DNA of 12,113 nucleotides. It comes from Gloeopeniophorella convolvens. Taxonomy: Eukaryota; Basidiomycota; Agaricomycetes; Russulales. Location of the stretch: NCBI GenBank assembly GCA_022496205.1, contig WTXD01000334.1, forward strand, positions 1 through 12,113, read 5' to 3'. Below are positions 1 through 8,780 of the stretch, piece by piece; positions within the stretch are counted from its first letter, which is position 1; every line of letters begins with the position of its first letter. The translations under genes were made by a program, and so were the position numbers. The notes under the pieces were generated by a model. The model searched no databases. It saw nothing but the letters and a program-made list of their open reading frames with translations, and had not been told where the DNA came from.

Positions 1-2279
1 GAGGAGGTACTTGAGTGCGAGAAGCTTTTCCTTTTGCGCCTGAAATTCTGGAAGTTTGATGCCTCTCTCGAAGTTTGCCTGACGAATGGCGTCTCGAAAT
101 GCTTGTTGAGAGTTCGGATATAGCTGGAAAAGGTCCGCGAGCGGATCTAGCGAAGGCGTTCAGCGGTACGCCCACTCGAAGGGGGACAGGCTCACTGATT
201 GTATAGTCAACCGGCGCCTGCGAAGCAGCCGGTTCTGATGTAGATTTTTGAAGGAGATCGTCGCGACGTAGTGAACTAAAGTCAGATTCGAGTGCCAAGA
301 TTAGGACTTCGTGATGCCCTACGCGTGAGAGCATGACATCTTACGTAAAGACTCTCGCTATCTCGCGGACGACAGCTACCTGCAGCTTGGCTTTGATACT
401 TGCGGAGCTCTCCTCTAGAGCAATGTGCATCTCGCCTCGGCGTGCAGTAAAAGTCTTCTGGAATCGCTTTGATATCTCTTTGCGGCGAGCCTGCCAGGCC
501 TCGCACTCCTTGGGAAAACGAGCCTCGAGAACCAAGTCTTGCAGCGTTTTCAACGAGGAGTCCTCAAGGCCGTCTGAGAGGCAGAAAGTCGCATCGTCCT
601 TGCTAGAGAGTGTAGTCAGAAACTTCCTCTAGGAAACGAAGGCAGAAGACGTACAAGAGGAGTCTGATCTGCGAAGCGTTTTGATGGTCATGACGAAACT
701 CGTCCCGCAGCACCTTGGCGGGCCTGAACCGGGCCGTCATGAATCCCTGTGCCGTCTCACTATGGAGGAGCTTCGGCTTCAGGATTTCTGGATCGAAGCG
801 TAGCTTCGTCGGTGCGACTTGCTTCCCGATTAGCGGAGAGTTCATCTACAATAAGCCGCGTAGTCAATAATGGCCAAGCCGATCACAGGGAGTAGGAGTC
901 TACCATGAATCCTTGGCGAGCGGTGACATTCTCCTCCTGGTCGGTCGTTTTGGCCACTTCGAAGTAATACATCCTGTCCGAGTCATCGTTCTCCGAATTG
1001 ATCGACGCGTCGTCGTCGTCGTCGTCACTCCACACGATTGCTCGAGAATGTTCGGAAGAAATGAGGCAAACGAGTTGATCGCACAATTTCGTCAGGTACC
1101 TGGGAGCATATGGCTGAATGGGCATGCTATGCGAGTTATTCTAGAGGGGTACGCACCGCATGAACGTGACTCTGTTGCGCTGGATGGTGGACACAGCGTG
1201 GTCGTCCCATGTTGTATCCTCTGGCCAATACAAGACATAGACTTGCTCTTCGGCTTCGGCAGTAAACGATCGGACTACATACAACCCAGATCTCAGGATG
1301 GGTTCAGCGCCAGACATGTAGACGCTCTGGGGGGTGAGCAACTTGCGGGCGCTAGAGTACACCTTTAAGTCGTGATATAAGAAACACGCCGGAGTACGTA
1401 CAGGCCTTCGTCCACGGCATTGATCTCACGAAGGAATCTAACGATTTCTTCCTTAGAACCATAGATACCGACGGGCTTGAGGACAGAATTGTCTAAGGTC
1501 TTGAAATTGACCTTTGTGATAGAGGAATAAGCACCAGGTGAAAGGGCGTTGATGAAGGCCTGCAGAGGTCGTTGCGCAATGATAATCTTGTCAACTGGGC
1601 GGACTGTTAGAAATCGGAAGCCAAACAACAAATGCGCTTACCAAGCCCGCTGCTTCCCTGCTCAGTTATGAGATCGAGAAGGGGGTACATCCCTTTTACT
1701 GGGCACGAGGTATCGTCGGAAACGGGTTCCGACTTTGAAGCCTGGGCCTGGCTGCGGTCATCGAATGTGGGAAACTGAGCCTCGGATCGACCACCTGTCG
1801 TGGATGATTAATTAGTGAATTTGCGTATAAGTCAAGACTATACGCACCATCAATAGGAGTCTGTGGCTCTGAAAAGATGGGGCCCTGAGAGGCGCGTGGT
1901 GACGCCACGGCGGGATCTCCATCTGACGATCGGCACTCTCAGGGTCTCCCACACCACGCAAGGCAAAAGAACGGCGCACCGTCCCAGAAACTGAACTCGC
2001 CGTCACCGACAGGCGTTCCAGGAAAGGAGATGAACCCATCGGATTTGGCGTCAACGTCTTCAGATGCTCCAGACGCGGCCCTGGACTGTATTTCCCGTAA
2101 GATTCCGTGGGCTATAGCACAGGAGCGACCAAAAAAACTCACGATTGCAAAGGGATCAGTGGCACTTGTATGAGATTCATCAGTCGAGAGTGCGAAGATA
2201 TCGGTATTGCCTGGTAGACGCCCCGTCAGCCAATCACACATCGAAGACGGCTGGGGAGCGGACCGTCTGTGCTAGACAT
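1..2279 (-). CDS. Gene A: uncharacterised multi-exon basidiomycete protein, C-terminus cut by window edge
   Basis: Function unknown. Exons joined by hand (minus strand): 2279-2264, 2210-2143, 2085-1980, 1922-1848, 1794-1642, 1594-1402, 1351-1157, 1099-904, 845-655, 602-345, 275-196, 146-1. These give 1,677 nt (559 codons), open throughout and running off the left edge. Introns are 47-69 nt, GT-AG. About the first 105 residues are Ser/Pro/Asp-rich and probably disordered. Conserved-looking blocks follow: EQGSSGLVDKIIIAQ, GAYSSITKVNFKTLD, YGSKEEIVRFL, VYVLYWPEDTTWDD, RNRVTFMRYLTKLCDQ, then a run of six Asp, ENVTARQGFM, and charged helical stretches (EARFPKECEAWQARRKE). The 5' end is least certain: exon 1 is 16 nt and its donor is weak (GTCCGC). 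An in-frame TAA at 341-343 coincides with a donor (see findings). No catalytic motif, signal peptide or membrane segment was seen. I recall similar unnamed Agaricomycete proteins but cannot name a family. Confidence 0.8.
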
Positions 2280-2359
2280 CCTGAAGATTCTGTGCAGATA
2301 GGAATGGGATGGGTAGTAAGACAGCTGCGACGAGTATCATTAGAGAGGGGGAGGAGGAG

Positions 2360-2366
2360 ATATATA
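2360..2366 (-). promoter_or_regulatory. TATA box of gene A
   Basis: On the minus strand the sequence reads TCTCTATATATCTCC, followed by a long pyrimidine tract. It lies about 82 nt upstream of the proposed ATG at 2279, the same spacing seen for the TATA boxes of genes B and C. This supports initiation near 2279 but does not prove it. Confidence 0.5.
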
Positions 2367-3399
2367 GAGACAACCACATACCGAGCACGGGATTACCATG
2401 CAACTCTTGTCACATCAGAGAAGCGTCAGGTGCCAGGGTGGCGTCTGTCATCGAGGCTGCAACGTTCTGGTGGGTCTGCAATCGTGCCCCAACCCTCGTG
2501 GTACAAGGGACCGCCACCGCCCGTCTGTCAATATCGCGAACACCCCTATGGAGGAAGAACCGTTGGTGTTAGCGGGATACCAAAGATGGACATAACCACT
2601 GACCAAAGGCGGAAGGGCTGGAAATCCGCATCGCGTTGGCGCCTGGTGACGTGAAATCAATAAGGGCAGAGGGCAAGTATCTACATCTAAAGAGGTGGCG
2701 AGACTGCGTCCACAGAAATGTTCAGCGGTCAGCCATGGGACCCTTGGAGATGGTCGAGGCACAGTGGAGTGTCAGGCCGCGATCTTTCCGATATGACAAC
2801 GTGAATAAAAGCACGGAGTACTTCTATATCGGAGATGGGACATGACGCGATCCCGATTGAAGGGGGCGCAGTCCAGTTGATTGGCTGCACGCCCTAGGAT
2901 AAGGGCGTTGTAGACGCAGGGGATAGGTAATGAGGCCTCCACGACCCTCCACGAGTCTTTCGACTGCATCTGAACGGAACTAGTAGACCAGCAATAACGA
3001 ATTGAGGCGATTCACTGGACTCGCTTCCGCGTCGAAGCCAAGTTAACAAATTTGGGCTCCGTGGAGATGGTACTTCGAGTTTCAACGTTCGAGACCCTAC
3101 TCATCAAATGTGCGGAAACGAGGTTGGTCGCGCTGGTGGAAACTCGATGGAGGTGCGGCGGCTGTCTCAAAACTGCCACGACGCACCGGCGCCACGGTCC
3201 CCGGCGCCGTATCCCGGCCGGACCTCCGTTCGCTGCCGCGGCGATCTGCGGCGATGGTCCATCCTGGTCCATGGCCATCTACATCAGCCTGGTCTATACA
3301 GTCACCGCCACCTGCCCCTCTGTACTTTCATATCTAATTAGACACGTGTCGCTCATGTGATCCACCCAGCCAACTAGTGCTGTAATCGTGCGAAAGGCG

Positions 3400-3850
3400 T
3401 GCCCGTGCGGGCTGGCCCGCCTGCGGTTTCCTAATCAGGTCTGTTTGAACGCTAGTAACTCTCCCGCTGTCCATCCTGCCTGTCCAGCCCACTGTCGTGT
3501 CCTCATCGAGCCTGTCGCACATAAACAGCCCGCCCAGCCCGTTAAGGTAGCTGACAAGTCGGTCCCTCGTGCCTTCCATGGCTTGGCACTGCCTGCGCGG
3601 CCTGCCCACACCTTCCCAATTTGTCTACAATGTTCATCAGCCCATCTAGCCCGCCCAACTTCTCCCAATGAATGACAGCTTGTGTCAGAGGGTTGACACC
3701 TGCAGCCCACCTGGCCCACCCAGTTGAGTTCACGACAGTACGCCTTCCCTGAATGGCAATTGAACTCAAGCTGTCACCCGTGCAGTCCACTATGACTTCC
3801 CAATGCATACATAGGTAGAATCCAGCCCGCCCAGACCAGCCAGATCGGGG
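3400..3850. repeat. Degenerate CCCGCCCAG-core repeats
   Basis: The core CAGCCCGCCCAG occurs twice (about 3528-3540 and 3822-3834). Close variants occur near 3648 (TAGCCCGCCCAAC), 3700 and 3710 (CAGCCCACC, GGCCCACCCAG). Several are followed by CTTCCCAAT or CTCCCAAT, as in the better-preserved tandem array at 4162-4331. I read this as an older, decayed part of the same repeat family. Spacing is irregular. Confidence 0.5.
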
Positions 3851-4161
3851 TTGGACGTGCTTGGATTGCACGTGGCGTCCGGGGTGTCTCGGCATCGAGC
3901 GTATGTGGTAGTGATCTCACGCGTGAGCCATGCAGCAAGGCACGCATACTCGTCCGTGGATCTAGTAGAGCATATATATGGTACGTACAGTGGGAGAACA
4001 ACTCTGTGCTGGCAAAGACTTATTGACAACAGCCAGGGCATGTACCTAGATGTTGGCGGTTCTATCACATTCATGGCAGTTGGTTTACTACCTTGGGCGC
4101 CGTGTCATCCATCTGGCCCACATGCCTCTTCCAATCCCGGAGTCTGTGGGCATCATACCGT

Positions 4162-4331
4162 CGCCCACCCAGCCCGCGCATCTCTTCCCATCTTGTCCGC
4201 GAGCGTCATAGTCGCCCACCCAGCCCGTCGCCTCTTCCAATAATGTCTGCAGGTGTCATAGTCACCTGCTCAGCCCGTGCATCTTTTCCAATCTTATCCA
4301 TGAGCGTCATAGTCGCCCACCCAGCCCGCGG
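4162..4331. repeat. Tandem repeat, 50-51 bp unit, about 3.4 copies
   Basis: Units lie at 4162-4212 (51 bp), 4213-4262 (50 bp), 4263-4313 (51 bp) and a partial copy at 4314-4331. Each starts with CGCCCACCCAGCCCG (unit 3 diverges to CACCTGCTCAGCCCG) and ends in GTCATAGT, with a CTCTTCCAAT-like middle. A more diverged unit can be traced immediately upstream (about 4111-4161, ending CATCATACC). The array sits about 70-240 bp upstream of the transposase start, so it may be a subterminal repeat of the element or a promoter-associated minisatellite. Confidence 0.85.
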
Positions 4332-4375
4332 CCATATTGTTGAATGCCTCAGACGATGTGCTACATTCCCACGCG

Positions 4376-4408
4376 TCTCTTTTCCTCCCCCCTCTTTCAC
4401 CATGGAGA
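4376..4408 (+). promoter_or_regulatory. CT-rich tract and start context of the transposase gene
   Basis: A pyrimidine-rich stretch (TCTCTTTTCCTCCCCCC and on) runs directly into CACCATGGAG. The start has A at -3 and G at +4, a good eukaryotic initiation context. Such CT tracts are common just upstream of fungal start codons. No clear TATA box lies at the usual distance; the nearest, TATATATG at about 3972, is some 430 nt away. Confidence 0.45.
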
Positions 4409-7400
4409 AACGTTCACGAAGCACGACAGTACGGGCCAGCAAGTCCTCACGCACCAAGGTCAACGTATTCATAGCGCCGCCTAGCCTCGGCGAACTACAT
4501 CACACGAAAAGGCGAGCGGTCAACATTCCTGATGCCCGAGGCGTCCTCCTTAACAAGGCAGGACAACAACGAGTCTCGGATGCGTTTGCTGCTAAAGCGA
4601 CAGAATCCTACAATAGCACGTCTTTGTTCCGCGAAACCCATCTCCTGCGGGGTCCTGTCATGCTCATGTCCAGTCGCAGATCTCACAGTAGGGACCAAAC
4701 GAATTTATGACCAGATGACTAGGGGTCAGGATGAAGCTGATGCGCCACGCGACCTCGAAATGGAAGATTCTCAGGCCTGGTACGATGAGGACGATGTAGA
4801 AGGACAAGGGCCCCTGGACAATGAGTTGCAGCTATCCAGCGAAGGCGGTGAAACCGAGCACTTGCTCGAATATGTTGGTCTGTTCGTAAGGTTCATCCCA
4901 ACTGCCGCTTGTAGTCATGCTCGCTTCAGTCCACAGGGTCGCCGCAAAACTCAGAGCTGGTCAACACGCCTGCGCAATCTTGAGGCCAGATGGAATGATC
5001 AGCTGCCGCGCCTTGTCGACGCGTTCCTCGAGTACAAGCACGAGAGCAGCAGTGGACAGAAACCATCCGATGGAGTAAACAATGGCCTAGAGGAGTTCAA
5101 GATTCTCTACATGGATGCCTTTGGTATGTACAGTCTAGCCTATGCGCGCTATCAACCTCTGAATCGGATGTATCAGAATTCTGTCAGGATCGCACGTTCG
5201 TACAGATCCCGGGTTGCGTGTACCCAAACATGAACCTTCTGCGGCAAGGCTGCCTGAGCTCTTCGCCCTCACGCATTTCATGGGCAATATCCCTGCGAAC
5301 CTTGGAGTTGTACCGATGGCTGCGCGTCCGTCAGCCTCGCGTCAGCATCCAAGCCTGGGTCCGATCCATCTGTGACTATCATAACGTACGTTCTGTGCCT
5401 GTCCATCGTACATCCGATTTAGTTCAGCGGGTTGCACAGATAACGTATCAGTGATCCTATTGGCAGCACTTCTCAGACACGTTTGACGTGTATCTCAAGA
5501 TCAGAAGAGGTGTCGAGCTACGTGTGCGTGAGTCTTTAGGGCGCCTTGACCATCACTGGCGCGTCAAGAATTCCTGTCCGTGCTGTCAAAACCAGGTGAT
5601 CTAACTACCGCTTCTGGCAGTCCGATAGCATATTGACGCTCATTACATAGCTCCCCGGTGAGGCACCGCTACAGGTGTCAGTCATGGGCGTCCTCGACGG
5701 CAACCAATCGCTAAAGCGCGTGCGCCTGCGGGAAGGTGCTGTCGGCGATCCACGCGAATTCACAAGTGACTACTACATCCCTGAAGACCGTGTCGACGTG
5801 TTCAAGCATGATGTCAAGTCCCGACAACAGATCTCATCGAAGACGCCAGTATGGGCTGCATTTGGTCACTTCTACATCTCGCCAAACCACTGATGCTGTT
5901 CAAGTCTCAGGCAAAGGGAACAAATGATCCTGCATCGCAGGAGCCTCAGGCGTGGTCCAAAGACCCAGAAGAGGCCACGCCAGCGGATGGCGCCGATGAA
6001 CAGACAACTTGCACGGAGCGCTGGAAAGCGGCTCAAAGCGACAACCTCAAACGAATGTGGGCCATCTACCGCGAGACAGGAATATTCTTGTCTGCGTGTC
6101 GACACGGTTTGATATGGTGGATATGTGATATGGTTCTCAGTGGTGAGCTGTATGTGCAATTCGTGGCACAACGCATGATTCTGCAACTCATTGAAACACT
6201 CAGGGCAAAGTATCCACTGGCCATCGTGAATGAAGCCTTAGACGCGTTTGGGGACAAAGTCGGCTTAGGTTATGACATCGGGTGTTCGTTCACTGAGACG
6301 ATCGCGAAGAGTTCTATCTCGGAGAAAGCAAAGGCAAAGGGACTCCGCCTTGTTGTTCCAGCGTTCCATGGATATGCTCATAAAAGGCTCTGTCAGCTCT
6401 CGTTTCACCCACTTTACGCTGGGGGATTCGGGATCGAGGATTGGAAACCGCTGAGCGGATCTTCTCGTCATTCAACGGCCTCGCAAATGTCACGCGCTAT
6501 GCCTCGCGCTTTCACCGCCATCAGTCCATCGACCTTTACGCCCAGCAACATGACGATGACAAGTATCAGGAGCTCTGTATGTACTCTCCTTAGTATCTAT
6601 ATTGCGACTAAATCAGCTTTTTCAGCGGCGTTCCTCCTAGGGAACTACAAACAAGTTACGCAGCTCCTTGAAGAACTCCCTGTCACGATCGCGGCACTGC
6701 AGTCCGGCAAGTCCGCAGCAGATACCGCATATAGTCACCACCTGGAAAACGAGCGCGCGTATCTCCTCTCTCGTAAGAAGGAGACGGCCGAGGATGAATT
6801 AGCGTGCGACTATTATGAACGACTTCTTGCGTATCAGAGATCAAAGTAAGTGTCGATTAGATTTGTGGTAGCACTACTAAACGAAATCTATGGACTACAG
6901 AAAACTCTATGACGAGGCGGTCGTAATCTGTACTACGAAGGTCTCGGCACGCTCAACCTTACATGAGCGTGCAGCATTGATGCAGCAACACGCATTCGAA
7001 AACTTTGAGCGTATGCAAGGCCTTTTACATAGCTTCGAATCCATCCACGGAATCAAGGAGCGGTGGACACCAAGCATGCCGCAGTGGAGAACCGCGGCTG
7101 AGTATTTCTCCACACGTGAGTATCAGAAGGCACTCGCAAAACTGGAGAGCCTTGTGGTTGCACGCTTGTTCGAACTTCATAAGATGGGCCTTTCAGGTAC
7201 TGGTAAGTGCGTGCTCTCATGATGCGCCCTCTATATGACCAGCACTTGTCTTAGGATATAAATTACGAACCCACATCAACAAGGCTCTCAAGACACGCTG
7301 CAAAGCGATCCAAGCGGCGCTTCGTAGGTATAACGATGCAGCAAAGGCGCTGAATCGGCAGCAGCTAGACTGGAAGGACGTGGCTACTTACGGAAGCCTT

Positions 7401-7916
7401 GCGGACTTCGAGTTGCTCCAGGAGTGCCGCGAGGATATTCGTGAGCGACCTTGGGCTGAAAGTAAGAACAGGCAGGCAGCCCTCCATTGGCTGCGCCTTG
7501 AGCGTGCAAAGGAGGAAAGGGAGCGACTCAATGTGGAAGTCAGTCGCCTTGCCAACTGGATGAGCAAGGAAGAAACGCTCTTGTCTGTAACAGCTGATCG
7601 CCTTCGCCATGAGGCCTCGCCCCTTGTGACGGCACTTGAGGATCTTCTCGCGTGTCGCCTTCGCCAAAACTGTATCCACCGTCAACAAATTCGACAGATA
7701 TATGGTCTCGCCTGTTATAATGGCCCCCGAGATGCTAACATTGAGCATGGAGCCCCACGGGGAACCGTCGGCGACAACAACCCAGACCAGACCGCAGACA
7801 TTGATGTCATACCGGAGGGGGAGGTTGGTGATGCGGAAGAAGATGATAGTGCTGGAGATGAGCTGGACCGTCTTAACACGTTTCTTGGTAATCTTAGTCT
7901 CAACGCCGCCGATTGA
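4402..7916 (+). CDS. KDZ-family transposase (CxC1-like), probably broken by a frameshift and a nonsense codon
   Basis: DNA transposase of the KDZ class, with an RNase H-like core. Exons: 4402-4656, 4715-5123, 5177-5385, 5440-5595, 5651-5848, 5905-6576, 6626-6845, 6901-7202, 7255-7916; introns are 49-58 nt. The sum is 3,083 nt, one short of a whole number of codons. N-terminal charged region, then KDZ-associated blocks: LVDAFLEYKHE, ISLRTLELYRWLRVRQP, HFSDTFDVYL and cysteine cluster NSCPCC. Core motifs: VLDGNQSLKR (Asp at 5696), CTERWKAA (6010), RETGIFLSACRHG, GYDIGC (Asp at 6274), FHGYAHKRLCQ (6364). After the frameshift: ERIFSSFNGLA and TRYASRFHRHQ, then NYKQ, RLFELHKMGLS and a charged C-terminal coil ending in an acidic tail. 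Defects: TGA at 5452 and a lost base near 6442. The first intron is unsure (4657-4714, or 4652-4688); an extra in-frame intron at 4886-4936 is possible. Confidence 0.9.
5386..5466 (+). other. Transposase intron with two possible acceptors around an in-frame TGA
   Basis: The donor GTACGT at 5386 follows CDYHN. An acceptor at 5439 (TTGCACAG) gives a 54-nt intron like its neighbours; the exon then reads ITYQ, TGA (5452-5454), SYWQHFSDTFDVY. An acceptor at 5466 (TTGGCAG) gives an 81-nt intron that keeps the frame, skips the TGA and joins CDYHN to HFSDTFDVY. The protein-like look of ITYQ and SYWQ on either side of the stop favours the short intron plus a CGA-to-TGA change. Confidence 0.6.
6439..6449 (+). 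other. One-base frameshift in the transposase core
   Basis: Up to GAT (6439-6441) the protein reads GGFGIED in one frame. From GAA (6444) the next frame reads ETAERIFSSFNGLA and continues to YQEL at 6575, where the intron at 6577-6625 joins it correctly to AFLLGNYKQ. Only two bases (6442-6443) separate the frames where three are expected, so one base has been lost, or there is an assembly error. The upstream frame also runs through this segment without a stop, but with no family resemblance. Confidence 0.85.
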
Positions 7917-8780
7917 TACTATACCTAGTAGAATACAATGAGCTCCACCTTGCGCTGATCTCGCGTGCGTGCTCAACGCGTGCTTCACCGAAATCAAATC
8001 AAGTTGCCAAAACCGATTGCCACGATTGGATCCTGTTGTACGTTGACATGACATCTGGCGTTGACAGCGAAGTGCTATTGACGTTAACGGCACAGAGGTA
8101 CTAATTGCGTGGCTAGCAGCGCAGCAGATATGCTATGTCACGGTCCTACCAGCTACAGTAACATGATCGTTGTATACCATACTGCACTACACCAATCGAA
8201 CCACCGATTAGTAGCCAGACCCAGTGAGCGGGATAGTATCAGTGGGATGTCACGAACTTGAGCTCGCGTGTGCAGGGGCCGCCGTGCAAGGGCCGCGCCA
8301 GACACTGACCAAAGTGAGCAATGTGCAGGCGATATGTGGACTCAATCAGACACGTTTTGGCAGAGTGAACAACAGAAATAAGAACATACAGTGGAATAGT
8401 GGATTGCAGCACTGAAATACTGACCATTAAAGCAATGCCATTGCCGGGTACTGCTCACCTTGAGCCAACACATGGCTAAGGCGGAGTCAAATGCCGTGAA
8501 ATATTCAGTCACGGGTCTGCAGCGTGGCCACGGTCCAAGTCGCGCGCAACATCTCTTTTGGCGCGCCTCAGTCAGTCCAGTTTCCTCACTTGCCTCACTT
8601 AGCATTATTGTCTCCACCGGTCCCTTACAACACTGAAATGTCAACGACACTTCCGGTTTTGAAACAGAGCCAGCCATGTATAAAGTAAGACATTGGACTC
8701 GCTAACGCCATCACGACTCACAAGCCTGACTTTGCACGCCGCCCTCTCTCACAGCCATTCCTTCCACTCAGTTCTGTAAT
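7917..8780. other. Intergenic region between transposase and gene B
   Basis: No supported gene. Open frames are short and neither join across plausible introns nor look protein-like. The last about 100 nt hold the gene B promoter. No inverted-repeat partner of the region upstream of the transposase was recognised. Confidence 0.6.
8679..8684 (+). promoter_or_regulatory. TATA box of gene B
   Basis: TATAAA within CATGTATAAAGTAAG, about 97 nt upstream of the ATG at 8781. Spacing matches that of the TATA box of gene C, supporting the chosen start. Confidence 0.65.

Larger units (their letters stand above)
2280..4401. other. Long intergenic region between gene A and the transposase
   Basis: No open frame here could be joined into a convincing protein on either strand; the open frames present are unrelated to each other and low in protein-like character. 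The left part (2280-2370) holds the gene A promoter. A GC-rich patch lies at 3170-3260 and contains CCGGCGCC twice, 15 bp apart (3186-3193 and 3201-3208). From about 3380 to 4330 the plus strand becomes pyrimidine-rich with repeated CCCGCCCAG or CCCACCCAG cores. It ends in a CT-rich stretch (4376-4400) just before the transposase ATG. Part of this region may be non-coding transposon sequence. Confidence 0.6.
4402..7916 (+). mobile_element. KDZ-type DNA transposon body (ends not located)
   Basis: The transposase gene marks a DNA transposon copy. I compared the flanks by eye (about 2300-4400 and 7917-8780) and found no convincing terminal inverted repeat or target-site duplication, so only the coding body is given. 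The tandem repeat at 4162-4331 may belong to the element. Given the lesions in the transposase, this copy could at most be moved by a functional relative elsewhere in the genome. Confidence 0.6.

Noticed and set aside
160..162. In-frame TGA in gene A between EWAYR and TPSLDP
   Set aside because: A 49-nt intron (147-195, GTGAGC donor, GCTAG acceptor) removes it and keeps the frame, joining VDYTI to PLADLFQLYP through a split Asn codon.
913..1368. 151-residue open frame on the plus strand with a valine run
   Set aside because: It lies antisense to gene A exons and crosses its introns; the valine run is the complement of the aspartate codons of gene A.
2145..2654. 169-residue plus-strand open frame, and a minus-strand open frame at 2448-2762
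   Set aside because: The plus frame overlaps the gene A 5' exons and promoter. Neither continues through plausible introns or shows recognisable blocks.
3080..3100. Possible tRNA B-box (GTTCGAGACC)
   Set aside because: No A-box or cloverleaf could be built around it on either strand.
3052..3360. 102-residue plus-strand open frame
   Set aside because: It coincides with a GC-rich patch where several frames stay open by composition; no splice continuation or protein-like pattern was found.
3435..3895. Minus-strand open frames rich in Gly, Trp and Ala
   Set aside because: They are translations of the CCCGCCCAG-type repeats, not genes.
4402..7916. Repeat-induced point mutation as the cause of transposase decay
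   Set aside because: CpG and CpA remain abundant and only one stop is seen; a single C-to-T change plus a one-base loss does not indicate RIP.
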